Assembly (NCBI GenBank): GCA_040882225.1
Contig: JBBEBR010000005.1
Span: 84,970 to 148,969 of the forward strand
Direction: 5' to 3'
Length of the DNA stretch: 64,000 nucleotides
Source of the DNA: Gracilimonas sp040882225
GTDB lineage: Bacteria > Bacteroidota > Rhodothermia > Balneolales > Balneolaceae
A program made the translations under genes and the position numbers. A model generated the notes under the pieces. It was not told where the DNA came from, searched no databases, and saw nothing but the letters and a program-made list of their open reading frames with translations. This document shows positions 1 to 7,447 of the stretch, one piece after another. Positions within the stretch are counted from its first letter, which is position 1. Each line of letters opens with the position of its first letter.

Positions 1-205
1 CTTACGCTTGAGCCTCAGACGTGCAAATGCAGTGGTAGACTTCTACACTGAGAATGGCATTTCTGAAGATCGAATTGAATCTCAGGGTTTAGGTAAAGCT
101 CCAGTTGAGTGTGTGGACGAGACCGCATCCCAGGGATGTGAAAGAAACCGACGTGCTGAATCTCATCCAATCAGCACTTTGAGATACAGCCCGAATAGCA
201 ACTAA
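1..205 (+). CDS. OmpA-family protein, C-terminal fragment (5' end outside window)
   Basis: The reading frame is open from the window edge, so this is only the last ~67 residues of a longer gene. It holds the end of an OmpA-like peptidoglycan-binding domain: the 'RLSLRRANAVVDF' helix, then 'GISEDRIESQGLG', and the 'NRRAE' arginine motif that in the family contacts diaminopimelate in peptidoglycan. Such proteins tether the outer membrane to the cell wall. A short polar tail follows the domain. The full protein, any beta barrel or lipoprotein signal and the true start cannot be seen. A strong terminator follows about 25 bp after the stop. Confidence 0.85.
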   Translation, partial: LRLSLRRANAVVDFYTENGISEDRIESQGLGKAPVECVDETASQGCERNRRAESHPISTLRYSPNSN

Positions 206-226
206 GGTTGGTATTTACTTATTTCT

Positions 227-262
227 AAAAGGCGGCCTGCTAATTGCAGGCCGTCTTTTTTT
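227..262 (+). terminator. Rho-independent terminator of the OmpA-like gene
   Basis: A GC-rich stem (GGCCTGC at 234-240 pairing with GCAGGCC at 246-252, extended by flanking pairs) with a 5-nt loop is followed by seven T residues. It lies just after the OmpA-like stop codon. Nothing recognisable lies between it and the repeat that starts at 345. Confidence 0.85.
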
Positions 263-344
263 ATGGTTTTAATTCCCCACTGGATTCTGAATTGGCGAGA
301 TCAAAGAAAGCCTGATAGCCATATTTCGACAACAGACTAATTAC

Positions 345-522
345 CCTGTTTCGATTCTTAAAAATCATTTTCAGAAGTGAACAAGCTGATTTTTGAGAAC
401 CTGCGAGCGTCCGAAGGCCCTCGCTGCGTTCGGGCGCAACACTCGCAGGACTTTCAGGCGCTTCGAGGTTGCTTAAAGTGCTACCATCCGTGTATTTTAA
501 CAGATTTTAGAATTGAAACAGG
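345..522. repeat. Nested palindromic intergenic repeat, copy 1 (long form)
   Basis: Arms CCTGTTTCGATTCT (345-358) and AGAATTGAAACAGG (509-522) are inverted repeats with one G-T wobble. The same element recurs at 19278-19392 with about 90% identity in the shared parts. This copy carries an extra 60-bp GC-rich segment (408-467), itself a nested hairpin: CTGCGAG (401-407) pairs with CTCGCAG (442-448). Both copies lie in convergent gaps near the 3' end of a minus-strand gene; this one ends 4 bp from the DUF5686 stop codon. The arms differ between copies but still pair, which suggests that folding is under selection. No ORF is inside. Confidence 0.75.
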
Positions 523-526
523 TTAA

Positions 527-3007
527 TTAGAAAAATCGAGCTACACTCACTCCAATAAATATCCCGGGATCATCTATGCGATAGGCAACATCAGCTCTGA
601 AAAGATTAAAAATGTTACTCAGCGAAAGTCCGGCTTCAAGGTGCCAGTCATCTGCAACAGAAGGGCCAAATCCGTAGCGATTGTTGAATTCCGTTACCTG
701 ACTGTCTTTCACCCATGTTCGGCCAACTCCGCCAAAAGCGATAACACTGAGTCCGGTTTGTGCTGCACCTCTCCATCCAAACATTTCAAGAGGCACACTT
801 TTGAAATTATGCTCTGCATTAAGAGCGACATAGCTGGCTCCCTCATAGGGCAAAAATCTTTTCGCTCGAAAAGCTCCGAAGGGTGTAAAAATTCCCGGTG
901 AAACATCAAGAGCCTCATTTTTTTGAATTGGCAGGTCACCCACATAAGTACCTGCATTCAGCCGTAAATGCAGAGTATTTGGAAAAAACCGCCGCTGATA
1001 AAAGGTTTCGTACTCACGATAAAGGTCAATCTTGAAACGGGTATAATTCCAGTCGCTTCCCAAGGCAACCGCTGATTGCTCTATGGTGAAAGCATAATCA
1101 TTTGCTCCAATGGCTCCATAGGCTTTTTTATCGGTGCCTCTGGTTAATTGAAGCTCAATAGCGCTGAGCCGGCCTTCATCCACATAAGAATTTGGCCGCT
1201 GAATACTCGAACCTCCTAAAATATCATAGCTCGTTTTATAGTCGATATTAGAATGATCTTCGTAAGAATAGGATAATCTGAATGTACCACTGAATTTTAA
1301 TGGCCGATAAGCTGAACCAACATAAAACCCTTCTTTGCGATAATAATCGAAATAGTCATCCGAGCCGAGCAATGTTGACACACTACTTACCATCGTTGAA
1401 AACATATCCGAATTATAGCGGGTATCCGTAATTGCGCGATATCCGGCAAAAGTGGCAAATCGTCGGGAATTTTTTAACGGCCACCAGCCTATCTCCGCGC
1501 CATAAGAAGGTTCTTCATATCCGAAACTATACCCTGCAAAAACTTTTGAGGAAAGCCTGTTATCTACGTACCGGCGCTCGTGCTGTAATCCCGCATAAAC
1601 TGCATCTACCCTGTTGTAGCGGGCTAAAGGTTTTAAATTTCTGGTTAATTTCGAAAGTAATGAAGGGCCTTTATTCGTTCTTTTGCCTGCAGAAACGGAG
1701 GTGGAGTCATTTTCGCTTTTCCTGTCGTCGCCTGAGCTTATGGTTACAGAACTGCCGGAGTCATCGCTTTCCTCATCCCAATCAATAAAACGGGTAAAAA
1801 AACCTGTCGGCTTGAAAGCTTTCTCGAGTGTAGCCGTGCTATCAAGAGTTTCGTAGGCTACTTCTTCCTGCTTGTCTAATGGGATAATATCCACTTCATT
1901 TACAAACAAAGAATCTCCGGAATTAATAGTGGTTGAATCAACAGAAAGCATTCTTTGGCTTTTGAAGAGCGTATCCGGCAAAGGGATATTTACTTCATAA
2001 TTATTGAGTTTCGCTACTTGTTTAAAGCCAATGGGTGGAAATCTAAGACCAATAACGCCTACTTCAACAAGGCCTTCAATCCGCACATCTACCGGGAGCC
2101 AGAAATCGCCGCCAAAGTTGCTGAACTGCTGTCCATAAGAGAGGTTAAAGTTCTGTACTGGCGGAGGAAAAACCACTACCGAATTCGGCTTTAGATCAAC
2201 CGAAAGCAAAGCATATTCCTCTCCTAAAACATGAATTATTCCTTCAAAAAGCGGCTGAAGTTTACGGTTTGAAGTTACCGAAATCTTATACACCACTTGC
2301 TTGTCTATGCTCAGGATGTCTTCCAGTGTAAATGTATAATAGCTTAGAGCCTTGGGATTTGTAATTCCAACCACATCAAAACCGGCGATATCCAGGTTGT
2401 CGTCGTAAAAATTGGGGAGATAACTAACCCCTGCAAAATTACTCCCGGCATCAATATTAGCTGTTTGCCGTCTGGATTTCAGCACTTCCCTGGAACCTCT
2501 TCTTTTATCCCAGTACGCAATAGACACACTTTCGGAGATGGAAACAATGCTCGTGTCGTTTTTGAGCTGTTGTCGCGTATAAGCTTCAGCTTTATAAGTA
2601 TTCAGATCTGCTCGCCAAATTTGTTTTCGGCGAATCACCTCTTTCATGATGGCGATAGCGGGATCTTCTCCGGTTACGGTAATCTCTCCCATTTCGGAGA
2701 TTGATTCTTTCATCATAAAATCGATTGACGCATTGCCCGTGGCCGGAACTTCCTGTTCCTGCGACTCGAATCCTAAAAATCGTACCACTAAAACTGCGGG
2801 AAATTCACTCACCATCAAACGGAATTCTCCATCTTCATTTGAGATGGTGCCTTTATAAGTATTTTTAATAATTACGTGCGCTGAAGGAAGGGGCTCTCCG
2901 GTTTTTGCATCTACTATTTTACCCGTAACCTGCCGCTGGGCAACCGTCTCTGAGTTGAAAAGCAGGAAAGTGAAAAGAACTAAAAACCCCGGTTTTATTA
3001 TCTGCAT
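527..3007 (-). CDS. DUF5686 outer-membrane protein with carboxypeptidase-regulatory-like N-domain
   Basis: The 826-residue protein has a Sec signal peptide (about 1-24, ending 'TVAQ'). A carboxypeptidase-D-regulatory-like beta sandwich follows (about 26-105, 'VTGKIVDAKTGEPLPSAHV'). The rest is a long DUF5686-type region, and the chain ends in an aromatic 'VARFF', as expected for an outer-membrane beta barrel. An acidic/serine-rich linker sits near residues 410-450. The same plug-like N-domain occurs in SusC/TonB receptors, but no TonB box or receptor plug is visible here. Function in this family is unknown; cell-surface assembly or transport is only inference. It is transcribed alone, convergent with the OmpA-like gene. 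Confidence 0.85.
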   Translation of the reverse strand: MQIIKPGFLVLFTFLLFNSETVAQRQVTGKIVDAKTGEPLPSAHVIIKNTYKGTISNEDGEFRLMVSEFPAVLVVRFLGFESQEQEVPATGNASIDFMMKESISEMGEITVTGEDPAIAIMKEVIRRKQIWRADLNTYKAEAYTRQQLKNDTSIVSISESVSIAYWDKRRGSREVLKSRRQTANIDAGSNFAGVSYLPNFYDDNLDIAGFDVVGITNPKALSYYTFTLEDILSIDKQVVYKISVTSNRKLQPLFEGIIHVLGEEYALLSVDLKPNSVVVFPPPVQNFNLSYGQQFSNFGGDFWLPVDVRIEGLVEVGVIGLRFPPIGFKQVAKLNNYEVNIPLPDTLFKSQRMLSVDSTTINSGDSLFVNEVDIIPLDKQEEVAYETLDSTATLEKAFKPTGFFTRFIDWDEESDDSGSSVTISSGDDRKSENDSTSVSAGKRTNKGPSLLSKLTRNLKPLARYNRVDAVYAGLQHERRYVDNRLSSKVFAGYSFGYEEPSYGAEIGWWPLKNSRRFATFAGYRAITDTRYNSDMFSTMVSSVSTLLGSDDYFDYYRKEGFYVGSAYRPLKFSGTFRLSYSYEDHSNIDYKTSYDILGGSSIQRPNSYVDEGRLSAIELQLTRGTDKKAYGAIGANDYAFTIEQSAVALGSDWNYTRFKIDLYREYETFYQRRFFPNTLHLRLNAGTYVGDLPIQKNEALDVSPGIFTPFGAFRAKRFLPYEGASYVALNAEHNFKSVPLEMFGWRGAAQTGLSVIAFGGVGRTWVKDSQVTEFNNRYGFGPSVADDWHLEAGLSLSNIFNLFRADVAYRIDDPGIFIGVSVARFF

Positions 3008-3110
3008 GATGTTTTTAAAGTGAATTAAAAATCCAGCGGCTTCTACTTAATAGCGTCTGTTTTGTTACACTAACCTACGTATCTTCATCCACAAGATTGT
3101 ACAACAAACC

Positions 3111-3183
3111 GACCCTGTAGTTCAATTGGATAGAATAGGGACCTCCTAAGTCTTAGATCTGGGTTCGATTCCCGGCGGGGTCA
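3111..3183 (+). tRNA. tRNA-Arg (CCU anticodon)
   Basis: A 73-nt cloverleaf: acceptor arms GACCCTG / CGGGGTC with discriminator A, T-arm GGTTCGATTCC and anticodon loop CTCCTAA giving CCU, which reads AGG. CCA is not encoded. The segment just downstream is strikingly AT-rich and carries the putAbiC-like gene, so this tRNA may mark an integration site. I found no repeat of the tRNA 3' end further along. Confidence 0.93.
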
Positions 3184-3240
3184 CATTATTTTAAATTGTA
3201 TTAAAACAATGATTTGCTATTATCACAACTAATGACACCA

Positions 3241-4032
3241 TTATAATTGGTTAAAGCTCATCTTGTTTACTTTTTCAATATCTAAATATTCAAATAGACC
3301 TACCTCATTTGCTTTAGACCAGTCGGTTAAAAAAAATGTCATCTCTTCACTTCGCAATTCTTTGGGTATATCTGAAATCTGATGTATAAGAAAGATTTCA
3401 GAAGAGGAAAGTGAATCCCTTAATATTTCGCCGAGAATCCTAGAAAGCATTTCGTCAAATCTTCTTACTTCATGAATTATATCTATTGCTCTCGCTATTG
3501 TTTTTACAAAAGGAAGTAAATCATCCTGATTATCAAAAAATAAACTTCTTACTATTCCAAGTGCTTTTCTCTTATCGTTTTTCTTTTCGAGTTTATAAAA
3601 CTCATCACGATAATCTTTCATCATTCTTTTTAATGCTTCTATACTTTTAATTTTTGTATGATCGTGTTGATTTCTACCTACTCCTTCTTTAGGCCGGTAT
3701 GAAAAAGAAGTTAAATGTCGTTGTTTATTTTCAATTACTTTGAAAAAGATATTCATCAAGCTGTCTGATCTATTTAATTTAGCTTGATCTTCAAAGACAC
3801 CTTCAGTGTTTTCAATATGATTTTTTTGTTGCTGATAAGTAAAATAAATAAGAATAACTGCAAGTAGACTGAATATCGCTCCAAGTATCCCCCCAAAATA
3901 ATCACCAAAACTCCCCCAATCATTGATTCCTGTTGATAAATTTGTTCCCCAAAAGTTCATCACAAAAGCTAAAATGATGGCTAACGTAACTATTAATGTA
4001 GTCACTGTAATTATCTTCAAATAGTTATCCAT
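3241..4032 (-). CDS. putAbiC-like two-TM membrane protein (putative phage abortive infection family)
   Basis: The 263-residue protein begins with a transmembrane helix (about 6-27), then the conserved-looking stretch 'WGSFGDYFGGILGAIFSL' leading into a second helix (about 47-67), and a long cytosolic, helical, charged domain. This order and the D-F/Y-F-G-G-I-L-G motif match the 'putative phage abortive infection' (putAbiC) family as I recall it. Members are annotated by similarity to lactococcal AbiC, so a defence role is family inference and not shown. Coding sequence and flanks are much more AT-rich than neighbouring genes, and the gene sits directly after tRNA-Arg, both hints of acquisition by transfer. 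No recombinase is present. Confidence 0.7.
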   Translation of the reverse strand: MDNYLKIITVTTLIVTLAIILAFVMNFWGTNLSTGINDWGSFGDYFGGILGAIFSLLAVILIYFTYQQQKNHIENTEGVFEDQAKLNRSDSLMNIFFKVIENKQRHLTSFSYRPKEGVGRNQHDHTKIKSIEALKRMMKDYRDEFYKLEKKNDKRKALGIVRSLFFDNQDDLLPFVKTIARAIDIIHEVRRFDEMLSRILGEILRDSLSSSEIFLIHQISDIPKELRSEEMTFFLTDWSKANEVGLFEYLDIEKVNKMSFNQL

Positions 4033-4363
4033 GCTATGTTATTTATTATAGATTAATGAGAGGATGTAAAACAGAACTCTTCTTCAATTAAATATAACCG
4101 ACATTTATTTCAAACCTGCTAATCTTCGACATTGAATTCTTCGTAATGACTTTTCTAATCAGCTGGATTATTCATTACCATCAATATCTAAATTAATCAA
4201 TAGAAAATAGGTGATTAAATTTAATTTCGACTGGTACAAAGTGAATGTATTACTTACTGTCAAGTTAACTTGTCATGCATTTTTTAAACTCTACCTGATG
4301 GTTTTTTAACGCCTCTTTCAGCCCACCCATACATCCATTATATTCCGCCACAAAAAAATACGA
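4033..4363. other. AT-rich divergent intergenic region with a 12-bp palindrome
   Basis: This 331-bp gap separates the divergently transcribed putAbiC-like and plsC genes and must hold both promoters. I see no gene. The perfect palindrome CAAGTTAACTTG (4261-4272) is about 90 bp ahead of the plsC start and could be an operator, but nothing identifies its regulator. Confidence 0.4.
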
Positions 4364-5128
4364 ATGGCAACTTCTCTCTCCTTTCCAGAATATGTACGCA
4401 GTATACTCGCTATACTCATTTTCTTTTTGATGTTCGCTATTTCAACGCCTTTTATCTTCGTATTGCTTGTGTTATCGTTTGGGAAGGCCACCAATTTTAT
4501 AGTCGAGAATTTCGGCCCCATTATCGCCTATCCGGTTTTATGGACACTCGGTATCAGGTTCCGGGTTATCCAACATGCCGAGCCGATTCCGCCTCCGGTA
4601 ATCTATACCATCAACCACAGCTCTACCCTTGACATCGTCACCATGATTGCACTTGGATTGCCTCATATCCGGTTTGTGGCAAAATGGGAACTGCAATACA
4701 ACCCTCTCTTTTTTATTGTGGGAAGGCTGACGGGACAGGTTTTCATTCAGCGCAAAAAAAGTGACCAAGCGGTGGCTACACTCCAAAAAACCTATAACCG
4801 CCTGAAACGCGACCGGCTTTCCATAATGGTGGCTCCTGAGGGTTCCCGTAAACATGAGGGGATTATCGGCCCATTCAAGAAAGGCGCATTCAGAATGGCT
4901 GTGGATTTGAAAATCCCCATAGTTCCCATTTATTTTGAGGGAAATCAGGACCTAAGCCTTGGCGGTTCGCTACTGGCTAAAAGAGGTGCTATCAACGCTC
5001 ACATTCATCCCCCTATTGATACTTCCGGCTGGACAACGGAAACCATTGATCAGCATATTGCCGAGCTCAGAGCAAAGTATTTAAAGTGGGCTGGTGTAGA
5101 AGAAGAATATCCATCAAAGACTTCATAA
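4364..5128 (+). CDS. plsC: 1-acyl-sn-glycerol-3-phosphate acyltransferase (PlsC family)
   Basis: The protein would acylate lysophosphatidic acid to phosphatidic acid at the inner membrane. One or two N-terminal hydrophobic helices (about 12-36) precede the acyltransferase fold. The catalytic HX4D motif is H85-SSTL-D90, the glycerol-phosphate-binding motif is 'PEGSR' (E159), and 'IPIVPIYF' (about 184-191) is the last family block. At 254 residues it is a typical length. The start follows an A-rich stretch with no clear Shine-Dalgarno sequence, which is common in this group. It is monocistronic; other PlsC-like acyltransferases with different acceptors cannot be excluded. Confidence 0.88.
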   Translation: MATSLSFPEYVRSILAILIFFLMFAISTPFIFVLLVLSFGKATNFIVENFGPIIAYPVLWTLGIRFRVIQHAEPIPPPVIYTINHSSTLDIVTMIALGLPHIRFVAKWELQYNPLFFIVGRLTGQVFIQRKKSDQAVATLQKTYNRLKRDRLSIMVAPEGSRKHEGIIGPFKKGAFRMAVDLKIPIVPIYFEGNQDLSLGGSLLAKRGAINAHIHPPIDTSGWTTETIDQHIAELRAKYLKWAGVEEEYPSKTS

Positions 5129-5325
5129 GAATTGTTGCTCTGTTTCACTTTTGAATCTACCTCTCTCTTTTGGGTTCTTCCCTTTCCATCCCCATTACAA
5201 ATGGGAAACTGTATCTCGGAACCTGGCAGGGAATCTACCTTTGCGAACATCTCAATCATGGAGGTTTCCGCAAGCTTATTGTGACACTTATGAGTTGAGC
5301 GTCACAACTTTAGAGGCTATCAGGG

Positions 5326-5892
5326 CTAAATTCCTTTACGTACCCGGAGCATCCGGTCTAACGAGCTTCTGTTTGGCGGATTTAAGTGATTGTGATGCTT
5401 GTTGGAGTACTTTACATCTTCGGAAGAGAAAAAAGCATCTGGGTCAACCGATTCAATAATCTCGACAATTTCATTCCATTTTCTTCTCTTGAGAACCGTG
5501 AAAATTACCTTTACATCACTATTAAAACCACCTTGGGCATTAATGCTCGTTACCGCCATTCCTGCAGATTTTAAAGCTTCAATAAGCTCCGTTGATTTAT
5601 TTTGGGTGATTATCCGAATCATCAACGTACCTACTTTCACCTTTTCTTCCAGATACAGCCCGATAAAGGTTCCCGCTGAAAACCCTGCGGCATAAGCAAC
5701 ATAATTTATCCAACTGTCTAAGCTTTTTAGCACCTGTGCTACTACGATTACCCATATCAGCACTTCAAAAAAACCAAGTGCGGCGGAAGCAAATTTGTAC
5801 CCACGAGAAACCATCGTAATTCGTAAAGTTCCAAGGGAAACATCTGCGATTCTGGCGAAAAAAATCAAGAGGGGGGTGAATACAAATTCCAT
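5326..5892 (-). CDS. UPF0316/DUF2179-type membrane protein
   Basis: The 188-residue protein has three hydrophobic segments in its first ~80 residues ('ARIADVSLGTLRI', then two helices around 'VLIWVIVVAQVL' and 'YAAGFSAGTFIGLYLEEK'). A soluble alpha/beta domain of DUF2179 type follows (about 85-160), with 'GFNSDVKVIFTVLKRR'. This is the UPF0316 arrangement. The function is unknown; DUF2179 domains resemble small-ligand-binding ACT-like domains. A terminator-like hairpin lies in the leader just upstream of the start. A weak inverted repeat (TTGTGAC 5279-5285 / GTCACAA 5301-5307) lies past the stop. Confidence 0.82.
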   Translation of the reverse strand: MEFVFTPLLIFFARIADVSLGTLRITMVSRGYKFASAALGFFEVLIWVIVVAQVLKSLDSWINYVAYAAGFSAGTFIGLYLEEKVKVGTLMIRIITQNKSTELIEALKSAGMAVTSINAQGGFNSDVKVIFTVLKRRKWNEIVEIIESVDPDAFFSSEDVKYSNKHHNHLNPPNRSSLDRMLRVRKGI

Positions 5893-5914
5893 CTGAAGAG
5901 TCCTTTTTTAAATT

Positions 5915-5945
5915 AAAAAAGCCTATGACTTGCTGTCATTGGCTT
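5915..5945 (-). terminator. Terminator-like hairpin in the leader of the UPF0316 gene
   Basis: Read on the minus strand, AAGCCAATGAC pairs with GTCATAGGCTT (one mismatch, 5-nt loop) and is followed by a run of T residues, about 25 nt before the UPF0316 start. The neighbour on the other side (from 6177) is on the plus strand. The hairpin therefore either stops antisense readthrough or acts as an attenuator. Confidence 0.5.
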
Positions 5946-6176
5946 CGCTACAAAATTACGCATTTTTATTTCCCGCGTGAAGCAAAAACTACTATCTCTT
6001 GATAGATTTTCTTTATGGCTACTGTAGTATTTTTGATTAGGAAACAGCACTGATTTTGCTTTTAATTTAAGCTCTGATTTCCCTTTGTTGTATCCTGATG
6101 CGGCGCAAATAATTTCTTGAAAATCAGGAATGATTTTACCCCGGCATTGGTATAGAAGATTAAATTATATTACCTC

Positions 6177-6740
6177 ATGGATTTAAAAATTATTAGCGGA
6201 ACCGACCGCCCGAACTCCAACGCATTAAAGATTGCGCATTATATAAAACCGTTGTATGAAGCCGAAAATGCTGAAGTTGAGATAGTTGATTTGCAGGATT
6301 TTCCTATTGCCGACGTAGCAGGTGGCAAATATGGCAAGAAAATTCCTTCCGTAAGTAAATTTATCAACCCAATAATTGAAGCGGATGCGTTGGTTTTTGT
6401 AATTCCTGAATATAACGGAAGCTACCCCGGAATTCTGAAGCTTGTTATAGATTACATGCCTTTCCCTTCAGCCTTTGAAAAAATGCCAATGACCTTTATT
6501 GGGGAATCTAAAGGTGCTTTTGGAGGATTGCGAGCCGTAGAACAATTCCAGATGGTAGCGAATTATCGGAATGCCCTTCAATTTCCTGAAAGGCTGTATA
6601 TCTCCCGGGTCCATAAAACTTTTGATGAGCATACCGGCTTAGAGGATGATTTCCAGCAAAAACTGCTACACTCTCAGGTTCAGAATTTTGTAAAATTCAT
6701 ACGAGCGGTAAAAAACTTAGAAATAGAACAGTTTAGCTAA
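6177..6740 (+). CDS. NAD(P)H-dependent FMN reductase family protein
   Basis: A 187-residue flavodoxin-like reductase. The N-terminal 'ISGTDRPNSNALKIA' forms the FMN phosphate-binding loop, and 'PEYNGSYPGILKLVIDY' (about 81-97) is the family signature found in ChrR/ArsH/azoreductase-type enzymes. 'GESKGAFGG' (about 108-116) lies near the second flavin contact. Such enzymes reduce free or bound flavin, quinones or metal oxyanions with NAD(P)H; the substrate cannot be told from sequence. The stop is 2 bp from the convergent response-regulator stop, with no terminator between them, so transcripts probably overlap. Confidence 0.87.
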   Translation: MDLKIISGTDRPNSNALKIAHYIKPLYEAENAEVEIVDLQDFPIADVAGGKYGKKIPSVSKFINPIIEADALVFVIPEYNGSYPGILKLVIDYMPFPSAFEKMPMTFIGESKGAFGGLRAVEQFQMVANYRNALQFPERLYISRVHKTFDEHTGLEDDFQQKLLHSQVQNFVKFIRAVKNLEIEQFS

Positions 6741-6742
6741 TG

Positions 6743-7447
6743 CTAATTTGACCGCAACATATATCCTACACCGTGCAGGGTTATGAGGTAACGAGGATCT
6801 TCGGGGTGAACTTCGATTTTTGCCCGTAACTTTGAAATATGCACATCTACTGTACGGGTGTTGGTGCTGAATTCATAGCGCCACACTTTCTCCAAAAGTT
6901 CGTCTCTTGAAATAGGTTCATTAGCGCTTTTCAGTAAATACCTGATGAGTTCCACTTCACGGGAAGTAAGCTCCACTTCTTTTCCTTCAGGATGATAAAC
7001 AGTTGATTCCTGCAAGTCTATCTTCACTGGGCCGAGCTGCAGAATATCTACCTGATTAGAGCTTGAATACGTGCCTGATCTTCGCAAGCGCGCCTGAATA
7101 CGGGCAAGCAATTCCTTCACACCAAAAGGTTTGGTGAGGTAATCGTCGGCGCCAAGCGTTAGCCCCTGAACTTTATCAACTTCCTGTTCTTTTGCGGTTA
7201 AAATTATTATTGGGAAGGTATATTTCAGAGCCCGAACTTCTTCACAAATTTCATAACCGCTTTTCCCGGGAAGCATTAAATCCAGAAGCATAAGATCTGG
7301 ATTATGCTCTTTAACCAAAGGAACGGCTTTTGTGCCTTCATCGGCTATTATTACCTCATACCCTTCGTTTTCTAAGGTGTCTTTTAATGTAAAAATCAGG
7401 CTGGGCTCGTCTTCAACAACGAGAATCTTTGTTTGCTTATCCGGCAT
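6743..7447 (-). CDS. OmpR/PhoB-family response regulator
   Basis: A receiver domain (about 6-120) has the acidic pocket E12/D13, phospho-acceptor D56 in 'LLDLMLPG', switch T84 and K106. A winged-helix DNA-binding domain (about 135-230) follows, with the typical 'LTSREVELIRYLL' and 'RTVDVHISKLRAKIE' segments. It is the output of the kinase encoded just upstream: its start overlaps the kinase 3' end by 11 bp, so translation is likely coupled. Targets are unknown. OmpR-class regulators bind direct repeats about 10-11 bp apart, and one such array occurs in this window at 28961-29010, but a link is speculation. Confidence 0.93.
   Translation of the reverse strand: MPDKQTKILVVEDEPSLIFTLKDTLENEGYEVIIADEGTKAVPLVKEHNPDLMLLDLMLPGKSGYEICEEVRALKYTFPIIILTAKEQEVDKVQGLTLGADDYLTKPFGVKELLARIQARLRRSGTYSSSNQVDILQLGPVKIDLQESTVYHPEGKEVELTSREVELIRYLLKSANEPISRDELLEKVWRYEFSTNTRTVDVHISKLRAKIEVHPEDPRYLITLHGVGYMLRSN

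Noticed and set aside
3111..4363. Integrative element at tRNA-Arg with attL/attR
   Set aside because: No integrase and no second copy of the tRNA 3' end found; only composition and position hint at transfer.
5151..5459. 102-codon plus-strand ORF after plsC
   Set aside because: Overlaps the UPF0316 gene antisense, and has low-complexity, unconvincing sequence without a ribosome binding site.
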